64,000 bases of DNA, from positions 62,001 to 126,000 of the forward strand of contig CAUCKA010000003.1 of the NCBI GenBank assembly GCA_958443265.1, given 5' to 3'. Both the position numbers and the translations under genes were made by a program. The stretch is from an uncultured Collinsella sp. (GTDB lineage: Bacteria > Actinomycetota > Coriobacteriia > Coriobacteriales > Coriobacteriaceae). Below the pieces are notes generated by a model that saw nothing but the letters and a program-made list of their open reading frames with translations, did not search any database and was not told the DNA's origin. The number at the start of each line of letters is the position of its first letter. The first letter of the stretch is position 1. Below, piece by piece: positions 23,751 through 31,312 of this stretch.

Positions 23751-23786
23751 AAAACGCGCCCGACGGCTTTCCATCGGGCGCGTTTC
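23751..23786. terminator. Bidirectional terminator between ung and SDR genes
   Basis: AAACGCGCCCGA at 23752-23763 pairs with TCGGGCGCGTTT at 23774-23785. Confidence 0.88.
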
Positions 23787-24467
23787 CTATTCGGGCCAAA
23801 TAAATTGTGTGCGGCCGGCCTCGCCGCCATCGATCAGCAGGCTCTGCCCGGTCATAAACCGGTTGGTCACGCCCACAAAGTAGATCCACTCGGCGATCTC
23901 TTGGGCGGTGGCCCAGCGCTTAAGCGGCGTGAGCTCCATAATCTGGTTCCACAGGCGCTCGTCTTCCATCACGCAACGGTTGAGCGGCGTGATAACGCCG
24001 CCCGGGTCCACACTGTTGGCGATGGCCTGCGGTGCCAGGCGGTTTGCAAGGTTCTTGGTGTAGGCGATAACGCCGCCCTTGCTGGCGGCATAGGCGGGAA
24101 ACTCCGATCCCGTATGTCCGCTCGCGGACCCCACATTGACCACGGATTTGATAGTCGGCGCCGGCTTGGCGGCAAGCCCCTCTCCCACAAAGGCGTAGCG
24201 CTCGGTCACGTTGATGGTGCCACACAGGTTGGCGGCGATATCGTCGGTCGAATCCTGCGCACCGGCAACGTTTACGATTACCTGGGGTTCAAGCTCGCCT
24301 GGAAACGAGTCCGGCTCGCGGACATCGACGATCAGATGGCGGTAGCGCTCGTGTTCGATCGCCGCCGGCAGCAGATCAAAGCCCACGACCTCGTGGCCCT
24401 CGTCCAAAAAACGCTGCACGCACGCGGCTCCGATACCGCCCGAGGCACCCGTGATCAAAACCCGCAT
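23787..24467 (-). CDS. SDR-family NAD(P)-dependent oxidoreductase
   Basis: This 226-residue classical short-chain dehydrogenase has the cofactor motif TGASGGIG near the N-terminus, the NVAGA strand, a catalytic serine in VVNVGSASG and the active-site pair YAASKGG (Tyr and Lys), followed by DPGGVITPL. The closing FMTGQSLLIDGG is the usual SDR C-terminal signature. The substrate is unknown. It is co-directional with the VUT transporter gene, whose stop codon lies nine bases before this start, so the two form an operon. The DPGG turn replaces the more common NPG after the active site. Confidence 0.88.
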   Translation of the reverse strand: MRVLITGASGGIGAACVQRFLDEGHEVVGFDLLPAAIEHERYRHLIVDVREPDSFPGELEPQVIVNVAGAQDSTDDIAANLCGTINVTERYAFVGEGLAAKPAPTIKSVVNVGSASGHTGSEFPAYAASKGGVIAYTKNLANRLAPQAIANSVDPGGVITPLNRCVMEDERLWNQIMELTPLKRWATAQEIAEWIYFVGVTNRFMTGQSLLIDGGEAGRTQFIWPE

Positions 24468-24476
24468 ACTTGCTCC

Positions 24477-25199
24477 TTAGGCGGTTGCGTGACGCTCGAG
24501 GTACTCGGCGCCCACATTCTCGCGCTCCCAGCCACGCACGACCTTGTAGCCCACGGGGCTCAGGAAGACCTCACACAGCAGCTCGGCAACAGCGCCGGTC
24601 AGCGAGCACATAAGGACCTGCACCCAGGTCCAGCCAAAGAACGTGTGGCTCACCACAATGGCAAAGACCAGGTTGTCGATAAACTGGCCAACACCCGTGG
24701 ACACATAGGAGCGGAAGGCGAAGCTCGCAAAGTTATTCTTTTTGAGCATACGGCCGAGCGACTGGTTGAGCGTGGAGTTAACCACGGCAGAAACGAGCAT
24801 GGCGAGCGAAGATCCAAACACCACGTACCAGGTGCCGCCGATGGTGGCGTTAAGGGCGGTGTTGACCTCGATCATATCCGTGTCGTAGTAGGCGCCCCAC
24901 ATGCCGGGCGTGAGCGAGCATGCCCAAAAGCACAGGCTCACAGCCAGGTTGACCAGCAGCGCGAGGATAGAGATTTTGATGGATGCCTTAGCGCCAAAGC
25001 GCTTGCAGATCATGTCCTGGCACAAAAACGAAACCCAGCTCACCACAAAGCCGCAATCGAGTGCCAGATACGGCAGGCTGATGAGCTCTTTGTTGGCCAG
25101 CAGGTTCATCATGATGACGCTCACGAAAAACAGCGAAACCGTTGCCGCGGGAATGCTCCGCAACAGGACCTTATAGTCCTCCATGACCTTCTTGATCAT
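24477..25199 (-). CDS. VUT-family (COG1738) membrane transporter, probable queuosine-precursor type
   Basis: This 240-residue protein has six or seven hydrophobic helices. The COG1738 landmarks include MMNLLANKELISLPYLALDCGFVVSWVSFLCQDMICKRFGAKAS and the later STGVGQFIDNLVFAIVVSHTFFGW. Members such as YhhQ import queuosine precursors (preQ0, preQ1 or queuine-type bases) for tRNA modification. Substrate assignment here is by family only. AAAGGAG lies just upstream of the ATG at 25199. A small hairpin lies immediately upstream of this site and could act on translation. It heads an operon with the SDR gene. Confidence 0.85.
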   Translation of the reverse strand: MIKKVMEDYKVLLRSIPAATVSLFFVSVIMMNLLANKELISLPYLALDCGFVVSWVSFLCQDMICKRFGAKASIKISILALLVNLAVSLCFWACSLTPGMWGAYYDTDMIEVNTALNATIGGTWYVVFGSSLAMLVSAVVNSTLNQSLGRMLKKNNFASFAFRSYVSTGVGQFIDNLVFAIVVSHTFFGWTWVQVLMCSLTGAVAELLCEVFLSPVGYKVVRGWERENVGAEYLERHATA

Positions 25200-25204
25200 T
25201 GTGT

Positions 25205-25254
25205 ACTCCTTTGGTTTTAGGTTTAACGAGCAGGATATCGGACCCGAACTGCTC
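25205..25254 (-). promoter_or_regulatory. Leader hairpin upstream of the VUT gene (possible preQ1-type sensor)
   Basis: On the minus strand GAGCAG and CTGCTC (25249-25254 with 25228-25233) form a stem. A 15-base loop contains TTCGGGTCCG, and an A-rich tail with AAACCTAAAACC runs into AAAGGAG. The small stem plus A-rich tail over the ribosome-binding site recalls preQ1-I aptamers, and the gene belongs to a family often so controlled, but the loop does not match the consensus well. Confidence 0.25.
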
Positions 25255-25355
25255 GGACGCCCCGGTCTTGAGACGACGGTGGGTATGATAGCCGCTCACA
25301 CGGCATCAGGCAAGCAACCGGCGCGGCAGCCCCGCAGGTCCACCGCGCCGATGCG

Positions 25356-26969
25356 CTAAAACGCTACGTTGCCAAACTCCGACAGGATAAGGTCGGGGTT
25401 GTGGTCGGTTGCCCAGTCCACGTTCCACGGGCTCGTGAACAGCAGCAGCTTACCGCCGCGCATGTCCTCGACGCGCAGGGTATCGCGCGTGAGCGAAAGG
25501 CCCGGGATGTCGATGGTGTCGGGGTCGTTTTGGATCCAGCGGATGTCCGTATAGGGCAGCGGCTGGCGACGAACCTCAACACGGTACTCGGCCTTAAGAC
25601 GGCGCTCGAGTACCTCAAACTGCAGCACGCCGACCACGCCCACGATGACGCTCTCCATGCCGGCACCCAGCTCGCGGAAGATCTGGATGGCGCCCTCCTG
25701 TGCAAGCTCCTCCATGCCCTTGACGAACTGCTTGCGCTTGAGCGTATCGACCTGCGTAATGCGGGCGAACATCTCGGGGGCAAACGTCGGGATCTGCGGA
25801 TACTGCACGTGGCGCTTGCCGGAGCACACGGTGTCGCCGATGCTAAAGATACCCGGATCGAACAGGCCCACGATGTCGCCGGCGTACGCCTCGTCCACGA
25901 TGGCGCGGTCGTCGGCCATCATCGAGGTGCCCGTCGCCAGCTTGAGCTTGCGGTTGCCCTGCATATGGAAGGCGTCCATGCCGCGCTCGAACTTGCCCGA
26001 GCAAATGCGCACAAAGGCAATGCGGTCGCGGTGGTTCTTGTCCATGTTGGCCTGGATCTTAAACACAAAGCCGCTAAAGTCGTCGCGGCAGGGATCGACC
26101 GGCTCGCTGGTGAGCGTATCGGTATAGGCGCGCGGTGTCGGGGCAAGACGCAGGAATTCCTTGAGGAAGGGCTCCACGCCAAAGTTGGTAAGCGCCGAGC
26201 CAAAGAACGCCGGGCTCAGCTTGCCGCAGGCCACGGCATCCAAGTCGAGCTCGTCGCCGGCGCCATCGAGCAGCTCTATGTCGTCCATCAGGTTCTTATG
26301 GTTCTCCTCGCCAATGAGCTCGTCCATGGAAGGATCGCCCAGCTCGGCCTCGACCTCGGCGACCTTCTTGGTGGCGTTGGCGTGACCGTCGCCCTCAAAG
26401 GCGATGACGCGACGGGTCTGACGATCGAACACGCCGCGGAAGTTGCGGCCGCTGCCGATCGGCCAGTTCATGGGATACGTATTGATGCCCAGAACGTTCT
26501 CGATCTCTTCCATGAGCTCAAACGGATCGCGAGCCTCGTGGTCGAGCTTGTTCACAAAGGTGAAGATGGGAATGTGGCGCAGCGTACAGACCTTAAAGAG
26601 CTTTTTGGTCTGGGCCTCGACGCCCTTGGCGCCGTCGATGACCATGACTGCGGCGTCGGCGGCCATAAGGGTACGGTAGGTATCCTCCGAGAAGTCCTGG
26701 TGGCCGGGGGTATCGAGAATGTTGACGCAGGCGCCGTTATAGGTGAACTGCAGCACCGAGGAGGTAACGGAAATGCCGCGCTCCTTCTCGATGTCCATCC
26801 AGTCCGAGACGGCATGCTTAGCCGAGCTCTTGCCCTTGACCGAGCCGGCGGTCTGGATGCTGCCGGTATAGAGCAGCAGCTTCTCGGTAAGCGTGGTCTT
26901 ACCGGCATCCGGGTGGCTGATGATCGCGAATGTGCGGCGCGACGAGATTTCATCCGACAGGCTTGCCAT
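25356..26969 (-). CDS. prfC: Peptide chain release factor 3
   Basis: This 537-residue translational GTPase removes RF1/RF2 from the ribosome after peptide release. G1 is ISHPDAGKTTLTEKLLL (the RF3 form, with HPDAGKTT rather than HVDAGKTT), SDWMDIEKERGISVTSSVLQF contains G2, DTPGHQDFSEDTYR is G3 and NKLDHEARDPFELM is G4 plus the RF3-specific extension. The C-terminal domain ends DIRWIQNDPD... and WATDHNPDL. ATG 26969 follows AAAGGA; the extension to 26996 has no site. It stands alone, and the five-unit inverted-repeat array begins about 145 bases upstream. Confidence 0.96.
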   Translation of the reverse strand: MASLSDEISSRRTFAIISHPDAGKTTLTEKLLLYTGSIQTAGSVKGKSSAKHAVSDWMDIEKERGISVTSSVLQFTYNGACVNILDTPGHQDFSEDTYRTLMAADAAVMVIDGAKGVEAQTKKLFKVCTLRHIPIFTFVNKLDHEARDPFELMEEIENVLGINTYPMNWPIGSGRNFRGVFDRQTRRVIAFEGDGHANATKKVAEVEAELGDPSMDELIGEENHKNLMDDIELLDGAGDELDLDAVACGKLSPAFFGSALTNFGVEPFLKEFLRLAPTPRAYTDTLTSEPVDPCRDDFSGFVFKIQANMDKNHRDRIAFVRICSGKFERGMDAFHMQGNRKLKLATGTSMMADDRAIVDEAYAGDIVGLFDPGIFSIGDTVCSGKRHVQYPQIPTFAPEMFARITQVDTLKRKQFVKGMEELAQEGAIQIFRELGAGMESVIVGVVGVLQFEVLERRLKAEYRVEVRRQPLPYTDIRWIQNDPDTIDIPGLSLTRDTLRVEDMRGGKLLLFTSPWNVDWATDHNPDLILSEFGNVAF

Positions 26970-27114
26970 GCGGATCCTTTCTTGCATTGAGTGCATTACG
27001 TCGATGTAACCGCATTATTGTAGCCGCGAAACCTCGCCATAGGGCGCCTATCAGGACAAATTCATCAGTTGGGGCTCGGACGGTGGAATGTCAGCGGTGT
27101 TCCGCGACGGTTTG

Positions 27115-27490
27115 TCTCAATCTGTAACACCTAGAAGGGTTTTTGACCTCCAGATGTTACAGATTGAGATGGACGCACAGGGCGGGCAGCCAATATCTTG
27201 ATCTGTAACAGTTAGCCAGCAAAAACGGGTCTAGATGTTACAGATCAAGACAAATGAATGGACCTGTCGACAAAATCTCAATCTGTAACAGTTAAACGGG
27301 TTTTTGACCTCCAGATGTTACAGATCGAGACAAACGGTCGGACGTCTCAGAAAGATCTCAATCTGTAACAGTTAGCCGCCAAAAACAACTCCAGATGTTA
27401 CAGATCGAGACAAATGAATGGACAGGCAAATAACGTCTCAATCTGTAACAGTTAGCCAGCAAAAACGGGTCTTACTGTTACAGATTGAGA
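27115..27490. repeat. Array of five 55-bp inverted-repeat units with 80-bp period
   Basis: Units lie at 27115-27169, 27196-27250, 27276-27330, 27356-27410 and 27436-27490. Each has a 15-base left arm (TCTCAATCTGTAACA or near), a 25-base centre, and the complementary right arm (TGTTACAGATTGAGA or near). Starts are 81, 80, 80 and 80 bases apart. Each centre is nine bases, a heptamer, then nine bases. The heptamer is GTTTTTG in units 1 and 3 and its complement CAAAAAC in units 2, 4 and 5. Spacers of 25-26 bases share a GAATGGAC-like element. The 27000-27500 stretch has no gene. It is neither a CRISPR array nor a known origin to my eye. Function unknown. Confidence 0.95.
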
Positions 27491-27731
27491 TGAATGAGTA
27501 GAGGGAGGTTGATTTTCAATCTCAACGCAACAGCCTGAACGGGTCCCGCGTTTCCGCAGCTAGCGCAACGCGGGAATAGCTCCCGGCACCTGGCCGTCGC
27601 ATCGTTTCCGCAGGTGGAGAGGCTATGGAGGCCGGTGCCCCCATGCCGCCGCCGCATGCTCCGCCAGCCCGCCGCGCAGCCGTTCCGGACTCAGCGCAAC
27701 GGGCCCTCCGGCCCATGTCCCGGCCCGCCGC

Positions 27732-28994
27732 CTATCCCGCCAGCGGCCCCTCGCCCCTCGCGGCCCTGGCCCTGTCGATGCAGCCGGGCGTGAGGTCCAG
27801 CTCGCCGGGCGCCAGCTCCTCTATCCCGAACGCGTCCATGAGGGCGGAGGCGTCCTCCCCGAGGGCCATCCGCAGCACGCGCGCCGGCGTCAGGAAACCG
27901 AGCGCGCCCCTCGGCTCGGAGTTCACCTGCGACATGAGCAGCGCGCAGCCCGCCGCCGTCAGCCGGTCGAACCTGGCCCCGGCGCCCTTGGGCAGCAGCT
28001 TCCTGATCTCCACGTGGTTCTTCTCGCACGCGCCCTTCTGCTGGCTCTGCCGGGGGTCGCAGTAGAAGAGCCTGGTCTCGCCGTCCCGCTCGCCGATCAG
28101 CGCCGCGATGGCGCCCTCGTCGGCGAACTCGCTCCCGTTGTCGGTGAGCACGGCGCCGAAGGCGCGCCTCGCGCCGTCCTCGCCGAGGACCCCGCGCAGG
28201 GAGGAGAGCGCCGCCAGGACCGAGGCGCACGTGCCGTCCGGCAGCGGCAGGGCCAGCTGGAAGCGGCTCGGGCGGTGCAGGAGCGTGAGGAGCCTGGCGG
28301 AGTCGCCCCTGGAGCCCTCGACGGTGTCCATCTCCCAGGCCGCGGCGCAGGCGTCCTCGCCGAGCGCGAGGAACGACGCGTGCGACCTGCGCGACGAGTG
28401 GGACGTCGCCCTCTTCGGGGCCCGGCGCGACCTCGGCCTGTAGCCGACCTTGCGCCTGAGCTCCATGTTCGTCATGCCGTCGTAGCCGGCGTCCACCCAC
28501 CTGTAGACGGTGGAGGCGCTGAGCCCGGGGGTCGTCGCCGCTATCTGCTGCGGGGAGAGCCCGCGCGCGAGCCCGTCCCTGATGGCCGCGAGCTTGGCGG
28601 CGGCGCCCTCCTCGGTCTCGTCGATCCCGGACCTGCTCGCCGAGAGCTCGGCGTCGGCCGCCTCCTGCGCCCTCCTGGCGCTGTAGAACACCCTGGGCCT
28701 CCTCGAGCAGCCGTAGCCCCTCCTGTGCGGGCAGCCGTTGCAGCACCTCGGCCACGCGGAGAGCCTGGGGCAGGCCCCCGAGAGGTCCGCGGGCGCGGGC
28801 TCGCCGTAGCGCGAGCGCGGCGCGGTGACGTAGCGGTGCGCCGCGACCTCCCTGGTCACGGTCGAGGGCGACCTGCCGAGCTCCGCGGCGATCTCGCGGG
28901 CGCTGCGGTTGCGGTCGAGCATCCTCTCGACCGTGTTCCTCTCGTGCCTCGTGAGCCTCCCGTACGACCTTCCGGACGGCTTGGGTCTGGACAT
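27732..28994 (-). CDS. IS30-family transposase
   Basis: This 420-residue DDE transposase begins with helix-turn-helix regions (GRLTRHERNTVERMLDRNRSAREIAAELGRSPSTVTREV). A cysteine-rich insert follows (CCNGCPHRRGYGCSRRP), then a second helix-turn-helix (GLSPQQIAATTPGLSASTVYRWVDAGY). The catalytic core has WEMDTVEG (first Asp), LTDNGSEFAD (second Asp) and QSQQKGACEKNHVEIRKLLPKG (Glu), as in IS30. All three acidic residues are present, so it may be active. Codon use is more GC-rich than neighbouring genes, consistent with recent arrival. Large overlapping frames on both strands are a by-product of this composition. Confidence 0.92.
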   Translation of the reverse strand: MSRPKPSGRSYGRLTRHERNTVERMLDRNRSAREIAAELGRSPSTVTREVAAHRYVTAPRSRYGEPAPADLSGACPRLSAWPRCCNGCPHRRGYGCSRRPRVFYSARRAQEAADAELSASRSGIDETEEGAAAKLAAIRDGLARGLSPQQIAATTPGLSASTVYRWVDAGYDGMTNMELRRKVGYRPRSRRAPKRATSHSSRRSHASFLALGEDACAAAWEMDTVEGSRGDSARLLTLLHRPSRFQLALPLPDGTCASVLAALSSLRGVLGEDGARRAFGAVLTDNGSEFADEGAIAALIGERDGETRLFYCDPRQSQQKGACEKNHVEIRKLLPKGAGARFDRLTAAGCALLMSQVNSEPRGALGFLTPARVLRMALGEDASALMDAFGIEELAPGELDLTPGCIDRARAARGEGPLAG

Positions 28995-29060
28995 GCCGGC
29001 CTCCCTCCATCGCGGGCCGGGGGATTCCGGCCCCTCTGGGGTTGCCTACCCGGATTCGCG

Positions 29061-29100
29061 CCTCAGGACTCAGCGCAACGCGTTGCGCTGAGTCCTGAGG
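29061..29100. repeat. Perfect 40-bp palindrome at the IS30 right end
   Basis: CCTCAGGACTCAGCGCAACG (29061-29080) is followed immediately by its exact reverse complement. The half-sequence ACTCAGCGCAACG also appears near 27688-27700, and AGCGCAACGCG near 27560. It is probably a transposase-binding or end-formation site, and could also block read-through transcription. Confidence 0.9.
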
Positions 29101-29181
29101 CTGTTGCAATGAAAATGAGAATCAAGGATGAGTAGAGGGACGGACAGCCCCGTAATTTCCTCTTGCTCAACTGTACATAGT

Positions 29182-29213
29182 GTGTATATACTGTGCTTAC
29201 CGGTTATATACAC
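29182..29213. promoter_or_regulatory. GntR/YtrA-type operator overlapping the promoter
   Basis: GTGTATATA at 29182-29190 and TATATACAC at 29205-29213 form a perfect 9-base inverted repeat, 28 bases upstream of the GntR start codon. This matches the usual autoregulatory arrangement of YtrA-type repressors. Confidence 0.75.
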
Positions 29214-29240
29214 GTGTAGCCCATCAGCTAAGGAGCCGCT

Positions 29241-29621
29241 GTGGACATCATCCTATCCAATTCGAGCGACAAGCCCATCTACGAGCAGATAACCTCTCAG
29301 GTCAAAGCTCAGATCCTTTCGGGCACGCTTGCTGCGGGAGCCAAACTCCCCAGCATCCGTGCACTCGCGAGCGACCTGGGTGTGAGCGTCATCACCACCA
29401 AACGCGCCTACGCCGACCTGGAGCAGCTCGGGTTTATCTGCACCGTGCAGGGCAAGGGCTGTTTTGTCGCCGAGGGCAACCAGGAGCTTTTGCGCGAAAA
29501 CCAGCTCTGCCATATCGAAGAGCTGCTTGCGAAAGCGGCAAGCCAAGCCGAAGCCTTGGGCGTCACGCGCGACAAACTGCACGAGATGCTCGACCTGGTA
29601 GCCCCCGAAACCATGCAGTAG
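29241..29621 (+). CDS. GntR-family regulator, YtrA type
   Basis: This 126-residue protein starts at GTG 29241 after AAGGAG. The winged helix covers most of it: KPIYEQITSQVKAQILSGTLAAGAKLPSIRALASDLGVSVITTKRAYADLEQLGFICTVQGKGCFVAE is the standard GntR DNA-binding domain. Only a short helical tail follows instead of an effector domain, which defines the YtrA subgroup. Such repressors usually sit in front of, and control, an ABC exporter operon; here the ATPase and permease genes follow at once. The inverted repeat at 29182-29213 is the likely operator. The effector is unknown. Confidence 0.92.
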   Translation: MDIILSNSSDKPIYEQITSQVKAQILSGTLAAGAKLPSIRALASDLGVSVITTKRAYADLEQLGFICTVQGKGCFVAEGNQELLRENQLCHIEELLAKAASQAEALGVTRDKLHEMLDLVAPETMQ

Positions 29622-29644
29622 CCATCTGCAAGAAAGGCTATACC

Positions 29645-30526
29645 ATGCAAAAGTTGCTAGAACTCAAAGGTATCTCACGCCGTGTGAGCGACCGCTTTTC
29701 GCTGCGCGACGTCACGCTTGCCGTGGAGCCTGGCCAGATCGTCGGCTTTGTTGGTGCCAACGGTGCTGGCAAAACAACGACGATTCGAGCCGCGCTCGGG
29801 CTTATAAAGCTCGATGCCGGCGAGGTGCATCTGTTTGGACAGCGCTGCGACACCAACGCGCCCGACGAGACGCAGCGCCACCTGCGCTCCCGCGTAGGCC
29901 TTGTCCTGGACACGTGCCCCTTCCCCTCCACGCTCAAGGTGGGCCAGATCGAGAGGCTCGTAGGCCCGGCGTACCCCACGTGGGACCGCGAAACGTTCGC
30001 CGGATTCATCAACCGATTTGACCTCAATCCCAAGACAAAGGTCAAGGACCTCTCCCGCGGCATGGGCATGAAGCTGCAGCTCGCGTGTGCGCTCAGTCAC
30101 AATGCCAAGCTGCTCGTTTTGGACGAAGCCACCGCGGGCCTCGATCCCATGGCGCGCGAAGAGCTGCTCGATGAACTGCTTGCCTTTGTTTCCGACGGCC
30201 AGCGCAGCGTACTGCTCTCGAGCCACATTACGTCCGACCTCGATCGTACCGCCGACCGCGTCATCTGCATCGATAACGGCTCGATTGTATTTGACCTGCC
30301 GCGCGAGGACATTACCGACCGCGCCGGCATCGCCCACTGTACCCAAGCACAGGCCGCCGAGCTTACGGCTTGCGTCGAAGGCGCCCGTGCCGCCCGCCAC
30401 GCCTATAGCGTGGACGTGCTCGTGCCCAACCGTCGCGATACGCTCGAGGCTTTCCCCGAGATTCCCTGCGATCGGGCAACCATTGATGATTATCTTCGCC
30501 TCATGCTGAAAGGGGCTTCGAAATGA
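29645..30526 (+). CDS. ABC transporter ATP-binding protein (YtrB-like)
   Basis: This 293-residue ATPase has Walker A GANGAGKTT, signature LSRGMGMKLQLACAL, Walker B LLVLDEATAGLDP, and H-loop LSSHITSD. The signature is the LSRGM form common in bacteriocin/antibiotic-type ABC exporters. A C-terminal extension of about 80 residues follows (HCTQAQAAELTACVEGARAARH...). ATG 29645 is 24 bases after the GntR stop codon. Its stop codon overlaps the permease start (ATGA), so the two are translationally coupled. Together they should form a GntR-controlled exporter or envelope-stress complex. Confidence 0.92.
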   Translation: MQKLLELKGISRRVSDRFSLRDVTLAVEPGQIVGFVGANGAGKTTTIRAALGLIKLDAGEVHLFGQRCDTNAPDETQRHLRSRVGLVLDTCPFPSTLKVGQIERLVGPAYPTWDRETFAGFINRFDLNPKTKVKDLSRGMGMKLQLACALSHNAKLLVLDEATAGLDPMAREELLDELLAFVSDGQRSVLLSSHITSDLDRTADRVICIDNGSIVFDLPREDITDRAGIAHCTQAQAAELTACVEGARAARHAYSVDVLVPNRRDTLEAFPEIPCDRATIDDYLRLMLKGASK

Positions 30527-31221
30527 AACGCGCCTTTATGTCCGAGCTCGCCATCGTTCGCACGCTTATCCCGAGTATCGCGGGCGTCGGCCTGTTCATA
30601 TTCGTCGTGCTGACTCTCGCCAACGCATCGGATGGAGATTCCGGCATGAGTGCCGGCGCCTGCGCGGTCAGCGCCATGTCGCCCATCATGGTCATGAGCT
30701 CGCTGGCCGGCTTCGACAATCAAAACGGATGGGAGCGCTATCGGGCAACGCTGCCCTTCTCGCGCAAAGACATTATTTGTGCCCGCTACCTGTGCATCGT
30801 TGTCTTCTCGGCCATCATGGCCTGCGCCGCCGTGCTTTTGAACATCATCGTCCTTCCGCTCTTCAACAGTGCGGGCGTGACCTCGACAGGACAAACCGTC
30901 TTTGAGATCGCAATCGCCTCGGCAGCCTCGATGCTCATCTCACTCATGATGGTATTTCTGGCGCAGCCGCTGTTCTTTCGCTTTGGACACATGGAGGCGC
31001 TACGCCTATCCGTCGGCCTGTTTGCCCTGCTCGGATGCCTTGCCATGGCCGCACTGAGCTCCTCCAACCCCATCAGCAACTGGCTTATGTCGATTGCCGG
31101 GGCGAACCCCGATCCTGCCGTCCTCGGCTGTCTGTGCGCAGGAATTGCCGCGCTGGCCCTCGTGCTATGTGCACTGAGCTGCGCCGTCAGCACCAAGGTT
31201 TATCGAGTACGCAATCTGTAA
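30523..31221 (+). CDS. ABC-2-type permease
   Basis: This 232-residue protein has six hydrophobic helices: near 14-34, 48-62, 85-108, 125-148, 158-177 and 200-222. It also has a short GWERYRATLPFSRKDIICARYL motif between helices 2 and 3 that is typical of ABC-2 permeases of the YtrC/BcrB kind. Its start overlaps the stop codon of the ATPase gene. It lacks its own ATPase domain and should pair with the upstream protein. The substrate is unknown. Confidence 0.85.
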   Translation: MKRAFMSELAIVRTLIPSIAGVGLFIFVVLTLANASDGDSGMSAGACAVSAMSPIMVMSSLAGFDNQNGWERYRATLPFSRKDIICARYLCIVVFSAIMACAAVLLNIIVLPLFNSAGVTSTGQTVFEIAIASAASMLISLMMVFLAQPLFFRFGHMEALRLSVGLFALLGCLAMAALSSSNPISNWLMSIAGANPDPAVLGCLCAGIAALALVLCALSCAVSTKVYRVRNL

Positions 31222-31312
31222 GCATGCGAGTCTCGATCCACGAAGGGAGTGATCGCCCCCCCTTCCCCGCAAATCCGTGGCAAACGGCATGTCCCCGGCG
31301 TGCGCCACCGTG

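Larger units (their letters stand above)
27507..29127 (-). mobile_element. IS30-family insertion sequence, about 1.62 kb
   Basis: The element carries one transposase gene. Its ends are imperfect inverted repeats of about 29 bases: the left end starts TTGATTTTCAATCTCAACGC at 27509, and the right end, read inward from 29125, starts TTGATTCTCATTTTCATTGC; both then continue AACAGCCT. ATGAGTAGAGGGA flanks it at 27494-27506 and 29128-29140, a 13-bp target duplication. The interior is visibly richer in GC than its surroundings. A 40-bp perfect palindrome lies next to the right end, and copies of its half (ACTCAGCGCAACG) recur near 27688. It landed in the spacer right after unit 5 of the inverted-repeat array. 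Confidence 0.88.

Noticed and set aside
25401..26990. 529-codon open frame antisense to prfC
   Set aside because: It mirrors the codon structure of prfC in a GC-rich genome, has no recognisable motif and no ribosome-binding site.
27115..27490. CRISPR array
   Set aside because: Units are long perfect-arm palindromes with a fixed asymmetric centre, spacers are similar to one another rather than unique, and no cas gene is present.
27691..29135. Additional long open frames on both strands of the IS30 element
   Set aside because: They are shadows of the very GC-rich transposase gene; their composition is Arg/Gly/Ala-rich without motifs.
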